A DNA stretch of 64,000 nucleotides from Bodo saltans (taxonomy: Eukaryota; Euglenozoa; Kinetoplastea; Eubodonida; Bodonidae). Numbering within the stretch: the stretch's first letter is position 1; each line of letters begins with the position of its first letter. The notes under the pieces were generated by a model. It was not told the DNA's origin and made no database searches. It saw nothing but the letters and a program-made list of their open reading frames with translations. Where the stretch lies: positions 1-64,000 of the forward strand of contig CYKH01001165.1 of assembly GCA_001460835.1 (NCBI GenBank). Reading direction: 5' to 3'. Both the position numbers and the translations under genes were made by a program. Below, piece after piece: positions 55,513-64,000 of the stretch.

Positions 55513-57966
55513 ATGCGTCGACGTCATTTGTCCATCGACGCACACAAACAGAGCGGCAATGCCTCCATCGCTTCTGAATCACGGAACACACCTCATGCGT
55601 CACCAGCATCGGCACTTTCCCCGCTTGTGTCATACTTTGCGCCACTCCAAAAGCGTTTTGCCAAGACTGCTCGGAACACGTTGTACGAGGCCATCAGCGG
55701 TTTGCTATTCCTCGACAGTGTCGAGTACAAAAATATTGCTGTGTGGCTCGCTGCGTTCCACTACCTCCCCATCCTGGCGATGCTCATGACCGTCACAGTG
55801 ACCTGCTTGCTACACGTTCTTATGTCGTTCGTCTATCCGCTCCTTACCGACGGCAGCTACCACACTGTGTTGCATTTAGTCGCCCACAGCGGTGTGTTCC
55901 TCGGCGTCTGTGTGCTAGGGTACAAACTGATGTGTGTTGTGCTGGATGGGTTAGTGGACAGCTGCCTGTATGTGGAAGAGCCTCTCACGAAGTCGCCGGT
56001 GCCTTTCTACCAGTTGCTGCACGACCTTCGCTCCATTTTACAATCCAATTGGTCATCTTGGGTGCTTGTATTTTGTATCCTAGTGGTTCCTGTCACTGCT
56101 TGGGAAATTTTATTGCGTGATGTGTTGTCAATGCGCTGGAATCGGGGGGACGCCACGATGTTTCACTGGTGCACGTTTTTGTTTCTGGTGTCGGCTGGGT
56201 GGCTATTGACGAGTTTTGCGCGGCTTGTCCGCAAGCAGCGATGGAGTCCCACTGCTAATGACGTTGTTCAGTGGTGGGCAGTGATGATTCCACGAGTACG
56301 CCGTCGTTGTGCATACGGCATCGTATTATGCGCCCTCTACATGTTTCTTGTTGGCGGCGGCTCTGAGGGAATGTTGAATTTCTCAGAAGGAATGATTTAT
56401 CTGGCCACGCCCCATTTGCTTGCTAGTCTCGCTGTCAGACTTGCTCTCTTTGAGCGAAACTTGAGGTATTTTGTCGTGGAACAATTCACTGTCTTTCACC
56501 TCAAGGGTACACGAGTTCTCGTTCCGTATATCTTGCTCCTCGGTCTCAGTTATTTTTACTTTGGACCCAAGCCAGTGTTTTGGTTGCAAGTACCACCACT
56601 TCTTCTTATGATGGTGACAGTCAAGAGGATTTGTAGCAACGGCCCGACTGGTGTGCAGTCTGTTTGGCGGATGTCGATGTCCCTTTACTTCTGTAACACG
56701 AAGCAACTTCAACGGACGCTCCCTCATTTCAAAGCAGGTATCCTCGTGCGATTCGGCCTACGGGTATTGCTGAGCTTGGCGCTAGCTCTTGTGATCTCTC
56801 TAGGCATGTGGGTTGCATTGCAGCAGTATGGTCTATTCATGGGTGATGTACCGACAAGCTGCAAAGCATTGTCTGATCGGCACCTACTCGTGCGGACTAG
56901 TTTTATGGAGGCAAACCTTTTCAGCTTACCTCCTGGCCAACCTGTTTCCCCTGAAGAGCTTGTTTTCGAAGAACAATCCTTCCTGTACGACAGAAACCGC
57001 TACAGCGCATTGTGCAGCAGGGTGTGGTACGACGTGCTGCATGCGGCAGATCTAGGCTACTTTTCGTTGATGGCCTACTTAGGTGCGGACTCTGATGATT
57101 TTCGTGACAGCTTCGATTTCTACCAAAGACATCGCGCTGGCGCTGCCAACTGGACGTTTGTGAGACGCACTGCTGCGTTGGCCCATGGCGCTGTATTTCA
57201 TCATTTTCGGTTGGCTGAGTCAAACCTCTCAGTCATTGCTGTTCGTGGCACTGCGTTGGGGGCGCCACACGATTTCTTGCAGAACCTTTTAGTATTTGGT
57301 GAGACAGCCATCTTTCAACTATTTGCCGCAGTGGTTCCCTTGGGAGGCTTTCTGTCTGACCGTGTCAAGTCGGATTTCTTTGCATTTTCAAGCAAAATAA
57401 GCGCCGCATTGTTTGGAGAAGATGTCGATATACCGCACAGTGGCAGCAGCTATTTTCACTTGCAAGTCGAAAGTTATGTGGAACAGAATATTCCCCCCGG
57501 TGAGCGGTTGGTGCTCACAGGTCACAGCCTTGGTGGCGTCATCTCCCAAATTGTTGCGGCGCGCAAGCGGATTCCTGCCCTCGCGTTCTCTAGTCCCGGG
57601 ATTGGCCTTATGTACAAGAAGTATGGAGTCGAGGCTCACTCGATTGATGCGTACACTTCAAATGTTGTTGCCTCAAGCGACGTGATACCGATGATAGATC
57701 GCCTCTCAGGAACAGTCCACCACATGCAGTGCGAGCACACAAGAGCACAAATATGCCACTCGATTGAGTTGCATACGATACGAATGTGGTCTATGTGCCC
57801 GTCTTATCGCGCCTTAACATCCGTCAACGGGTCGTACGTCATCACACCGCAACTTCATGAGGTCATCGTGAATGATCTGTGGAGCGTTCTCTCAGTGGCC
57901 TGGCATCAAATCTGCGACGGTAGCTTCTTCCTTTGCCATATCATCCGTCGTTTGTTGCTTTCCTAG
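55513..57966 (+). CDS. polytopic membrane protein with class 3 lipase domain
   Basis: The 817-residue protein has a hydrophilic N terminus, then about eight or nine membrane segments between residues 75 and 440 (LPILAMLMTVTVTCLLHVL, LVFCILVVPVTAW, FLFLVSAGWLL, IVLCALYMFLVGG, YILLLGLSYFYF, LLSLALALVISLGMWVAL). The C-terminal half is a class 3 (Rhizomucor-type) lipase: VIAVRGTALGAPHDFLQNL near residue 575, the nucleophile elbow GHSLGG near residue 670, Asp in SSDVIPMID and a candidate catalytic His in CHSIELHTIRMW. The architecture resembles diacylglycerol lipases, which also pair membrane helices with a class 3 lipase, though those have four segments. Substrate is unknown. Confidence 0.85.
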   Translation: MRRRHLSIDAHKQSGNASIASESRNTPHASPASALSPLVSYFAPLQKRFAKTARNTLYEAISGLLFLDSVEYKNIAVWLAAFHYLPILAMLMTVTVTCLLHVLMSFVYPLLTDGSYHTVLHLVAHSGVFLGVCVLGYKLMCVVLDGLVDSCLYVEEPLTKSPVPFYQLLHDLRSILQSNWSSWVLVFCILVVPVTAWEILLRDVLSMRWNRGDATMFHWCTFLFLVSAGWLLTSFARLVRKQRWSPTANDVVQWWAVMIPRVRRRCAYGIVLCALYMFLVGGGSEGMLNFSEGMIYLATPHLLASLAVRLALFERNLRYFVVEQFTVFHLKGTRVLVPYILLLGLSYFYFGPKPVFWLQVPPLLLMMVTVKRICSNGPTGVQSVWRMSMSLYFCNTKQLQRTLPHFKAGILVRFGLRVLLSLALALVISLGMWVALQQYGLFMGDVPTSCKALSDRHLLVRTSFMEANLFSLPPGQPVSPEELVFEEQSFLYDRNRYSALCSRVWYDVLHAADLGYFSLMAYLGADSDDFRDSFDFYQRHRAGAANWTFVRRTAALAHGAVFHHFRLAESNLSVIAVRGTALGAPHDFLQNLLVFGETAIFQLFAAVVPLGGFLSDRVKSDFFAFSSKISAALFGEDVDIPHSGSSYFHLQVESYVEQNIPPGERLVLTGHSLGGVISQIVAARKRIPALAFSSPGIGLMYKKYGVEAHSIDAYTSNVVASSDVIPMIDRLSGTVHHMQCEHTRAQICHSIELHTIRMWSMCPSYRALTSVNGSYVITPQLHEVIVNDLWSVLSVAWHQICDGSFFLCHIIRRLLLS

Positions 57967-58022
57967 TGCTCAAGCGATCACCGTCGGTTAATTTTTCGCG
58001 CATTTAATGCTCGCCCCCTGTC

Positions 58023-58071
58023 TCTGCAATTTTTTAATCACTATCCTCTATCTCTCTATTGTGCATCAAAG
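58023..58071 (+). promoter_or_regulatory. polypyrimidine tract and probable trans-splice acceptor
   Basis: T/C-rich DNA ends at GCATCAAAG (58071); the ATG at 58086 is the first after it. Confidence 0.65.
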
Positions 58072-58085
58072 GAACGAATCATATT

Positions 58086-59452
58086 ATGGCAGACCAACCA
58101 ACTGATGCTGCTCCACAGGAGGTGCCAGAAGAGAAGGTCCATCAGCGCACCATCATGGCCGAGCTTGGCGAAATGACAGAACTTGAGTCCATGTGCCCGC
58201 GATGTGAGAAGAACGGCACCACTCGCCTCATGATCACCATGATTCCTCACTTCCGAGAAGTCATTGTCAGCAGCTTTGATTGCCCCAACTGCGGCGAGAG
58301 GAACAACGAGATTCAATTTGGCGGAGCGTACGGGGAGAAGCATGTGCACTACGAGTTGCAGGTGCGCAACGCCAAAGACATGAACCGTCAGATTGTGAAG
58401 TCGGAGCATGCTACGATTCAAATCCCAGAGCTGGACCTTGAAGTGCCCCCGCAGACGCAGAAGGGCAGCCTCAATACCGTCGAAGGAATTCTGCAGCAGA
58501 CGATTGATGGGCTGAAGGTAGACGCAAGGTTATGCAGCCTGAAGTGTACGAAAAGATCGAAGCATTCTTCGCAAAGGTAGAGGAGTACCGTACCGGCGAC
58601 AAACACTTCACCGTCATTATCGACGATCCTGCTGGTAACAGCTACGTGGAGGCCTACTACGACTACTACCACACCACTGTAGATCCTCAGTTGAAGCTGA
58701 CGACGCGTGAGCGAACTGAAATCGATAGGCAACTTCTGGGCCTTGAAATCGACTACAACTCGCACCGGACAGTGCAGCAGGAAGATGCCGTCGACCGTGG
58801 TGAGATGGACGGAGAAGTCATTCAAATTGAGACAGAGTGCAGCGCCTGCCGCAAGCCTGGAATGTGCAACATGCACCAGTGCGACATTCCTCACTTCAAG
58901 GACACCATCATCATGGCGTTCAAGTGTGACTTCTGCGGGTACAAGTCCAATGAAGTCAAGAGCGGTGGCGAAGTATCGAAGCGCGGCTTGAAACTGACGC
59001 TTCGTGTGGAAAACGAGTCCGACCTTCGACGTGATGTTCTCAAGTCGGCGACCTCGTCGTTGGAGATTCCTGAGATTGAGCTTGAACTGACCCCTGGTAC
59101 GATGGGCGGGTTCTTCTCCACCGTGGAGGGCACACTCTCTCAAATCCGCGACAACCTTGCCAAGCTGCCTCAAGCTCAGTTTGCTTCTGGTGACTCATCA
59201 CTTGTCAATGACGGTCAGAGCAAGCACACTCTCAAGGCATTCGTTCAAGATTTAGAGGATCTCATTGCGCTCAAGCGCCCCTTCACGATGATCCTGGACG
59301 ATCCCCTTGCCAACGTGTACATCCAAAACCCAAGAGCGCACCTCGAAGGTGACGATGCGAAGGACCCTCAGCTAGTTGCGGAGGAGTACGATCGCACATT
59401 CGAGCAGGAGGAGGACCTTGGCTTCCACCAAATGAGCACCGATGCGATGTAA
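58086..59452 (+). CDS. ZPR1: ZPR1 zinc-finger protein, one frame change
   Basis: ZPR1 is a chaperone for folding of translation elongation factor eEF1A and is conserved in eukaryotes. Both halves of the duplicated architecture are visible: first zinc finger CPRC...CPNC (about residues 38-70) and its following beta domain in the first frame, second zinc finger CSAC...CDFC near 58840-58940 and second beta domain (RGLKLTLRVENESDL, TVEGTLSQIRDNL) in the second frame. The frame changes at about 58520-58535, between DGLKVDA and MQPEVYEKIEAFF. A single missing base would account for it; the combined protein would be about 455 residues, matching human ZPR1 (459). No duplication is seen at the junction. 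C-terminal DDPLANVYIQNP is the expected family motif. Likely a functional gene with a sequence error. Confidence 0.9.
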
Positions 59453-59682
59453 ACAACGCATCTCACGTTGCAACGTTCTAAGTGAACAACATTGTGAAGC
59501 GTCAAAAGATATTCCTCTCCATTTTGCAAAGTAATTCGCTTGTTGTCGTGTAAATATGCACCTTGAGTGCATCTATTCCGAATAGAGCTTGTGACATAAA
59601 AGTCCGCTCCATTCTTTTCTCTGACCAAATACCTTTATGTGTTGTTGTTATTGCCATGGTCACAAGGAATAAAGCTACAATC

Positions 59683-61872
59683 ATGAGCGCACTCAAGCTA
59701 GTCACTGAGCGTGCCAATCATCAGGCCCTCAAGGCTGTTCTCACGGCCCTGTCCGTGAAGTCACCCCTCACCGTGACGATCGCAACCACGAGCACGACAC
59801 CACATCTTCTTGCCCCGGAGCTCAAGAAACCGTTGTTCAGCTGCAACGAAATTGCCCGATACCTCGGTGAAGGCGATTCTCAGCTGAGCCTCGCGGACGA
59901 GGAGTGGCTCGATTGGGAAGCAACTTCCTTCACTGCTTCAGTGCAGCCGTTGTACTCTCAGAAGAAAGTGACCGCTGCTGTTCTTGAAGTGTTCCAACAT
60001 TTGAACAAAAGCCTCGAAGAAAATTCTTTCCCTGACCAAACGACCTTTGTACGCTTCGTCATTTGGTCTGCGGTCTTGCCAGCGTTGTGCGACGGTGGCC
60101 TTTTGCCAGACACTGCCAAGAGCTCCGTCCCAAAGCTCGTGGAGTGGTTTGAGTCGTTTATGAAGGAACGCGAGCAGTTGATCTCGGAGGCGTTTGCTGC
60201 ACTCTCAGTGCAAGAACCTGCAGACTTCCTTCGTGTTCCTCAAGTGTTCCGCATGTCCCCGATGAACCCCAAGCCCTTCTACGTAACGACGCCTATCTAC
60301 TACGTCAATGCGGCACCTCACATTGGCCACGTGTTTAGCACGCTGGTTGCTGATTGTGTGGCTCGCTACCACCGCGTTAAGGGGGAGGACGTCTACTTCA
60401 TGACAGGCACCGATGAGCACGGGCAAAAGGTTGCCCAGGCTGCAGAGAAGAAGGGCAAGACTCCTTTTGATTTCTGCACTGACGTTTCCAATGAATTCAA
60501 GGACTGCTTCAAGACGATGCGCTTCGACAACGATTATTTTATTCGTACCACCGACGCAACCCACGAAGCGGTCGTTCAAGAGTTATGGACAAAGCTGGAA
60601 GCGGAAGGCGATATTTTCCTCGGCAAGTACGAGGGCTGGTACTGCCTGAGCGACGAGGCGTACGTCACCCAGCAGTATGTCACTGATGGTGTTGACCGTG
60701 AGGGCAAACCTTGCAAGATCAGCACTGAGTCCAAGAACCCCGTTACATGGGTGGCGGAGGACAATTACATGTTCCGCCTCAGCGCATTCCGCGATCGTCT
60801 TCTGCACTGGTACCGCTCTAATCCCGGCTGCATCGTTCCAGAGTTCCGCCGCCGCGAGATGATCAATTTTGTGGAGAAGGGTCTCAATGACCTCAGCATC
60901 TCTCGCAAGAAGGAGAGCTGCAGCTGGGGTATTCCGATTCCAGGCACCGACAAGCACGTCGTCTACGTGTGGTTGGATGCCTTGTCGAACTACTACACCG
61001 CAAGTCGCATTAAGGACGGTGGACTCGTGGACTACGAGTCTCTTCACCGATGGCCCGCAGATCTGCACGTGATCGGAAAGGACATTCTCAAGTTCCACAC
61101 CGTGTACTGGCCTGCGTTCCTCATGTCTGCTGGTCTCCCCCTTCCCAAGCGTATTGTTGCTCACGGCTGGTGGACAAAGGACGGCGAGAAGATCTCCAAG
61201 TCACTCGGCAACAGCTTTGACCCCGTCGAGAAGGCGAACCAGTTCGGCTACGACGCTCTCAAGTACTTCCTTCTCCGTGAGTCCTCTTTCGCTGATGATG
61301 GCGACTTCTCTGATGCGAAGTTGATTGCTCGCCTCAATTCTGAACTTGCTGACACCCTTGGCAACCTTGTCATGCGGTGCACGTCGCGTAAGGTCAACAT
61401 GGACGGAGTGTGGACTCTTATTGGTGAGACCAACGAGCGTGACCTTGCCCTCATCCAGACGATCAGTGAACTCCCCGGCACTGCTGACCACTACTACAAC
61501 ATCCCAGACGTGCAGCGTGCTCTGATGTCCATCTTCGACGTCCTGCGTACCCTCAACGGCTACATGACCGAGAGCGCCCCGTGGAAGTTGGCCAAGGAGA
61601 ACGTGGAGCGACTCCGCACTGTTCTCTACATTATTATGGAGGGCGTCCGTATTTGCACAATTCTGATCAGCCCCGTTCTGCGTGACTCAGCCCCCAAGAT
61701 CCTTGATCAGCTTGGTGTTCCAAGCGAACTTCGTGTCGGTGTGTCGTCGATGCAATTTGGTGCCATGCCCGCAGGAGCACCACTCCCTCCTCCCACCGAG
61801 GAGATTCTGTTCGCTAAGGTTATCACCGACGCAGCACCTCCAGCAAAAAATCCAAAGGGTAAGAAGAATTGA
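59683..61872 (+). CDS. methionyl-tRNA synthetase
   Basis: Class I aminoacyl-tRNA synthetase charging tRNA-Met. The 729-residue protein has an N-terminal extension of about 200 residues with GST-C-like helices ([34 protein letters not shown]), as in eukaryotic MetRS enzymes that use it for complex assembly. The core starts at [20 protein letters not shown] with HIGH at 213-216, then [29 protein letters not shown] and the KMSKS-equivalent KISKS at 503-507. The core style is bacterial-like, as known for kinetoplastid MetRS. The C terminus is short and basic. Two upstream in-frame ATGs exist; 59683 (MSALKLV) is preferred because the likely acceptor GTCACAAG at about 59665 lies after the one at 59656. 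Confidence 0.93.
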   Translation: MSALKLVTERANHQALKAVLTALSVKSPLTVTIATTSTTPHLLAPELKKPLFSCNEIARYLGEGDSQLSLADEEWLDWEATSFTASVQPLYSQKKVTAAVLEVFQHLNKSLEENSFPDQTTFVRFVIWSAVLPALCDGGLLPDTAKSSVPKLVEWFESFMKEREQLISEAFAALSVQEPADFLRVPQVFRMSPMNPKPFYVTTPIYYVNAAPHIGHVFSTLVADCVARYHRVKGEDVYFMTGTDEHGQKVAQAAEKKGKTPFDFCTDVSNEFKDCFKTMRFDNDYFIRTTDATHEAVVQELWTKLEAEGDIFLGKYEGWYCLSDEAYVTQQYVTDGVDREGKPCKISTESKNPVTWVAEDNYMFRLSAFRDRLLHWYRSNPGCIVPEFRRREMINFVEKGLNDLSISRKKESCSWGIPIPGTDKHVVYVWLDALSNYYTASRIKDGGLVDYESLHRWPADLHVIGKDILKFHTVYWPAFLMSAGLPLPKRIVAHGWWTKDGEKISKSLGNSFDPVEKANQFGYDALKYFLLRESSFADDGDFSDAKLIARLNSELADTLGNLVMRCTSRKVNMDGVWTLIGETNERDLALIQTISELPGTADHYYNIPDVQRALMSIFDVLRTLNGYMTESAPWKLAKENVERLRTVLYIIMEGVRICTILISPVLRDSAPKILDQLGVPSELRVGVSSMQFGAMPAGAPLPPPTEEILFAKVITDAAPPAKNPKGKKN

Positions 61873-62061
61873 GTGATTCATTGCACATCAAACAGAGCAG
61901 CATATCCGCTAGGTTATGAAAGAAAAAAAAAAACGTTTGAAGTACGAGCTCCTAAACATCAATTGCGACCGTTACATAAACTCGAACGATATTGGGTCTT
62001 TTTAAAAAATCAGCCTCATCGATGCTTTTAGACTACAAAAGTTTCACACAACATTATTTGT

Positions 62062-63522
62062 ATGCCACTTGTCAGCTTCGACATTACTCAGCAATGTGTG
62101 CGGAGAGCATTACCGTGTATGGATGCATCCTCCGACATTGTGTTGCTCAGTCGGCTGCCATTGTACGTATCCCTTCAGCAGTGCATCGATCATGTGTCTC
62201 CTTATTTAGTCGAAGCGTTGGTGTCGCACGTTCAAGTCGTGACAATGTTGGAAGAATCGAAAACCTTCGGGCTGTTGGTACGCTGCATCAGTGCCACCGC
62301 AGCATCTAACCTTGTCGCTGCCCTCGATGACTCTGTTGGCCCCTCTACGTTTAGTGAACTTCGGCTAAGTGCCATGCAAGTGGTGGGCGATGTGATGCCC
62401 ATCAAGCAAGGAGGATCGGCACCAAGCCAACGAAGAGGGAACAGCCCACTCCTTCATCCAGAGTCGGCTCCCGTTTGCTCAATTTGTTTAGACGCTGCAG
62501 ACGCATTGAGCGGTACGTGTCCCGGCCCCTCTACGTTTAGTGAACTTCGGCTAAGTGCCATGCAAGTGGTGGGCGATGTGATGCCCATCAAGCAAGGAGG
62601 ATCGGCACCAAGCCAACGAAGAGGGAACAGCCCACTCCTTCATCCAGAGTCGGCTCCCGTTTGCTCAATTTGTTTAGACGCTGCAGACGCATTGAGCGGT
62701 ACGTGTCCCCCCGTAATCACCACCATCTGCGCGCACACGTTTCATCTGAATTGCATTGCCAAGTGCAGCCATGGTGAGCCGTGTCCTTTATGCCGCTTCG
62801 ATATGCTCCTTCTCGAGGGTAGCAGTGAATGCAGTGCGTGTGGAGGCCACAACGATCTTTGGATGTGCTTAGTCTGTGGCGCCGTCAATTGCGGAAGAAA
62901 CAAACTTGGCCACGCCTTTGAGCACTACCGCACAACGACCCATTCTCACGCATGTCAAGTTGGTGGGTCGCGTGTGTGGGACTACGAATCCGACGCATTC
63001 GTGCACCACCTGGCCCTTCCAGACGAGGGAGGCGCCCCAGTACCTGCGGCCTCTGCTGCTCGTTGGTGTGACGATGACGATGAAATGATGGATGAAGTAC
63101 TTTTGCAAAGTAAAATTGAAGTCGTCAACGATTATTATTCACGAATCCTTAACTCGCAGTTGGCGCAGCAACAAAGGTACTTTGAGGGCATGCTATCGTC
63201 GCGGTCAGTGCAGTCGATTCTTCAACTCGAGCACGTAGAACGTGTGGCGATCATGCGCCAGGCGGCCTACGAATTTAAAGGAGTCGCCACTGCATTGACC
63301 TCCACCATGAAAACACTTTTGCACATTTATCAAAAAAAATCGCATCAATTAGCTCAGCAGCGTGACTTTCTTTCCACGACACTTGCTGCTTTGAATGAAG
63401 GCAACGACAAACTTCAACATCGTGTGGAGAGCTTTAAACCAACAGCATCCACAGCCTCTAACGAACGAATCACAGAGCTTGAGAAGGAGGTAGAGAAGTT
63501 GATCATGGACCTTTCAAAGTAA
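62062..63522 (+). CDS. BRAP2/ETP1-like E3 ligase (RING, UBP finger, coiled coil)
   Basis: The 486-residue protein has the BRAP2/ETP1 order: an N-terminal RRM-like BRAP2 domain (about residues 25-115, LYVSLQQCIDHV), a RING finger (CSICLDAAD ... CAHTFHLNCIAKC ... CPLC, about 62656-62805), a ZnF-UBP domain binding the free C terminus of ubiquitin (CSACGGHNDLWMCLVCGAVNCGR, GHAFEHY, SRVWDYESDAFVH) and a C-terminal coiled coil (about 63090-63510). Human BRAP2 damps Ras-MAPK signalling and yeast Etp1 acts in ethanol stress; a conserved E3 activity is inferred. A 186-bp exact tandem duplication (62338-62709) doubles the linker and the first RING Cys pair, so the first CSICLDAAD copy is orphaned and the second forms the full RING. 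The frame stays open. Confidence 0.88.
   Translation: MPLVSFDITQQCVRRALPCMDASSDIVLLSRLPLYVSLQQCIDHVSPYLVEALVSHVQVVTMLEESKTFGLLVRCISATAASNLVAALDDSVGPSTFSELRLSAMQVVGDVMPIKQGGSAPSQRRGNSPLLHPESAPVCSICLDAADALSGTCPGPSTFSELRLSAMQVVGDVMPIKQGGSAPSQRRGNSPLLHPESAPVCSICLDAADALSGTCPPVITTICAHTFHLNCIAKCSHGEPCPLCRFDMLLLEGSSECSACGGHNDLWMCLVCGAVNCGRNKLGHAFEHYRTTTHSHACQVGGSRVWDYESDAFVHHLALPDEGGAPVPAASAARWCDDDDEMMDEVLLQSKIEVVNDYYSRILNSQLAQQQRYFEGMLSSRSVQSILQLEHVERVAIMRQAAYEFKGVATALTSTMKTLLHIYQKKSHQLAQQRDFLSTTLAALNEGNDKLQHRVESFKPTASTASNERITELEKEVEKLIMDLSK
62338..62709. repeat. 186-bp exact in-frame tandem duplication
   Basis: Copies 62338-62523 and 62524-62709 appear identical, encoding 62 residues twice and including the first Cys pair of the RING finger. 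Confidence 0.95.
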
Positions 63523-63575
63523 GTCGTACAACCATCTCACATTGTTTGTACTACCTTGTTTTTCAATCCGCTCCA

Positions 63576-63686
63576 TGCTCGTTGAGTAGACAGCATTGGT
63601 AGAGTATCCAAGTCGCTCTTTTTTTTGTCCTTGCTCGTTGAGTAACAGCATTGGTAGAGTATCCAAGTCGCTCTTTTTTTTTTTGT
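63576..63686. repeat. 56-bp intergenic tandem repeat
   Basis: TGCTCGTTGAGTA ... CAGCATTGGTAGAGTATCCA followed by AGTCGCTC and a T-run occurs at 63576 and again at 63632, differing by a 2-bp indel and T-run length. Confidence 0.9.
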
Positions 63687-63705
63687 TTCTTCTTCTTCTT
63701 TGCAG
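63671..63705 (+). promoter_or_regulatory. polypyrimidine tract and probable trans-splice acceptor
   Basis: A T-run then TTTCTTCTTCTTCTTTGCAG ends at 63705; first ATG after it is 63748. Confidence 0.75.
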
Positions 63706-63747
63706 GCAAGAGAACTTCACTTCAGCCCTTTCGCCCCAGGCTCAGAA

Positions 63748-64000
63748 ATGACCGACAAGACCGAGATTAACGACTGGGTAGCGTTTGTGAAGGAGCGCAT
63801 TGACGTCACGGGTGTGGAGGACGTTCACGTCGATGATGTGAGCGCCACAGCTGGCGGTCTGAGTGCTCAGATCATCCGTTTAACGATTCGTGCTGCTGAG
63901 GGCTCCAAGTCATTTTTTTTTTTTCTTCTTCTTTGCAGGCAAGAGAACTTCACTTCAGCCCTTTTTTTTTTTTTTTACGACTGGGTAGCGTTTGTGAAGG
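63748..64000 (+). CDS. N-terminal part of an unidentified protein, runs off the window; end scrambled
   Basis: An ATG 43 bases after a strong acceptor opens a frame MTDKTEINDWVAFVKERI that stays open to the window end. About 55 residues look genuine (GGLSAQIIRLTIRAAEG); the style loosely recalls the N-lobe of choline-kinase-like/phosphotransferase proteins, at low confidence. From about 63911 the frame becomes poly-Phe and then repeats upstream leader DNA, so the downstream translation should not be trusted. Confidence 0.5.
   Translation, partial: MTDKTEINDWVAFVKERIDVTGVEDVHVDDVSATAGGLSAQIIRLTIRAAEGSKSFFFFLLLCRQENFTSALFFFFYDWVAFVK
63911..64000. repeat. scrambled re-copy of the upstream acceptor and gene start
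   Basis: After a T-run, TCTTCTTCTTTGCAGGCAAG and the following leader (as at 63686-63725) recur at about 63925-63962, then a second T-run and ACGACTGGGTAGCG (as at 63770) resume. The ATG-containing part of the original is replaced by T. This resembles a faulty assembly join. Confidence 0.85.

Noticed and set aside
1-64000. Transposons, retroelements, virus-like genes, rRNA, tRNA or CRISPR arrays
   Set aside because: No transposase, reverse transcriptase, integrase, capsid-like gene, terminal repeats or RNA gene could be recognised; the repeats present are short tandem duplications or protein-module repeats.

Overview
The window is a dense stretch of protist nuclear DNA. Every supportable gene lies on the + strand and none shows an intron. 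Most genes are preceded by a pyrimidine-rich tract and an AG a short way before the first ATG. That layout (one-way polycistronic gene array with trans-splice acceptors) plus the gene content (ADAT2 with a Lys/Arg tail, an ALO-type oxidase, MetRS with a helical N-terminal extension, a coiled-coil protein with the FYxxYNPxK/KYGPEP motif) points to a kinetoplastid, most likely a free-living bodonid such as Bodo. The assignment is inference; no rRNA, spliced-leader gene or other marker is present.

Region 1 (about 1-33,000) is the striking part. Five or more paralogous genes (35-2121, 4563-6807, 7269-17732, 17968-20574, 20746-23628 and 23968-32985) are built from a recurring module of about 95 residues whose first strand reads roughly RVVGGPIPK. 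The order of predicted elements (strand, GGPIP turn, strand, Thr-Phe-led helix, strand ending in ELDM, GKPK turn, final strand ending in MMLK) looks like a ubiquitin-like beta-grasp fold. I count about 25 clear and several degenerate copies, 18 of them in the last, 3005-residue protein. I do not recognise this family by name. Embedded in the array at 2314-4119 is an N-myristoylation-type protein with a helical bundle resembling HeLo/MLKL N-terminal domains.

Region 2 (33,355-64,000) is a run of ordinary housekeeping and conserved genes: ADAT2 tRNA deaminase, two unknown coiled-coil proteins, an ALO-like FAD oxidase, an unknown 664-residue protein, PARG, SDA1 (60S biogenesis), a small unknown protein, a NAP-family histone chaperone, an IQ-motif protein, a class III aminotransferase, an inositol monophosphatase-family enzyme, an otubain deubiquitinase, a UVR/GFGF coiled-coil protein, a membrane lipase, ZPR1, methionyl-tRNA synthetase, a BRAP2/ETP1-like RING plus UBP-finger E3 ligase, and the start of one more gene.

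A second pattern is the number of short direct tandem duplications (10, 41, 56, 60, 131, 186 and 234 bp), three of which break reading frames that become continuous when counted as one copy. PARG and ZPR1 are also split by single-base-scale frame changes. Some copies are identical and others differ at a few sites, so the cause may be joined haplotypes or assembly overlap errors, though real slippage polymorphism is possible. The last 90 bases look like a scrambled re-copy of the preceding splice acceptor and gene start. No rRNA, tRNA, CRISPR, transposon, retroelement or virus-like element was seen.
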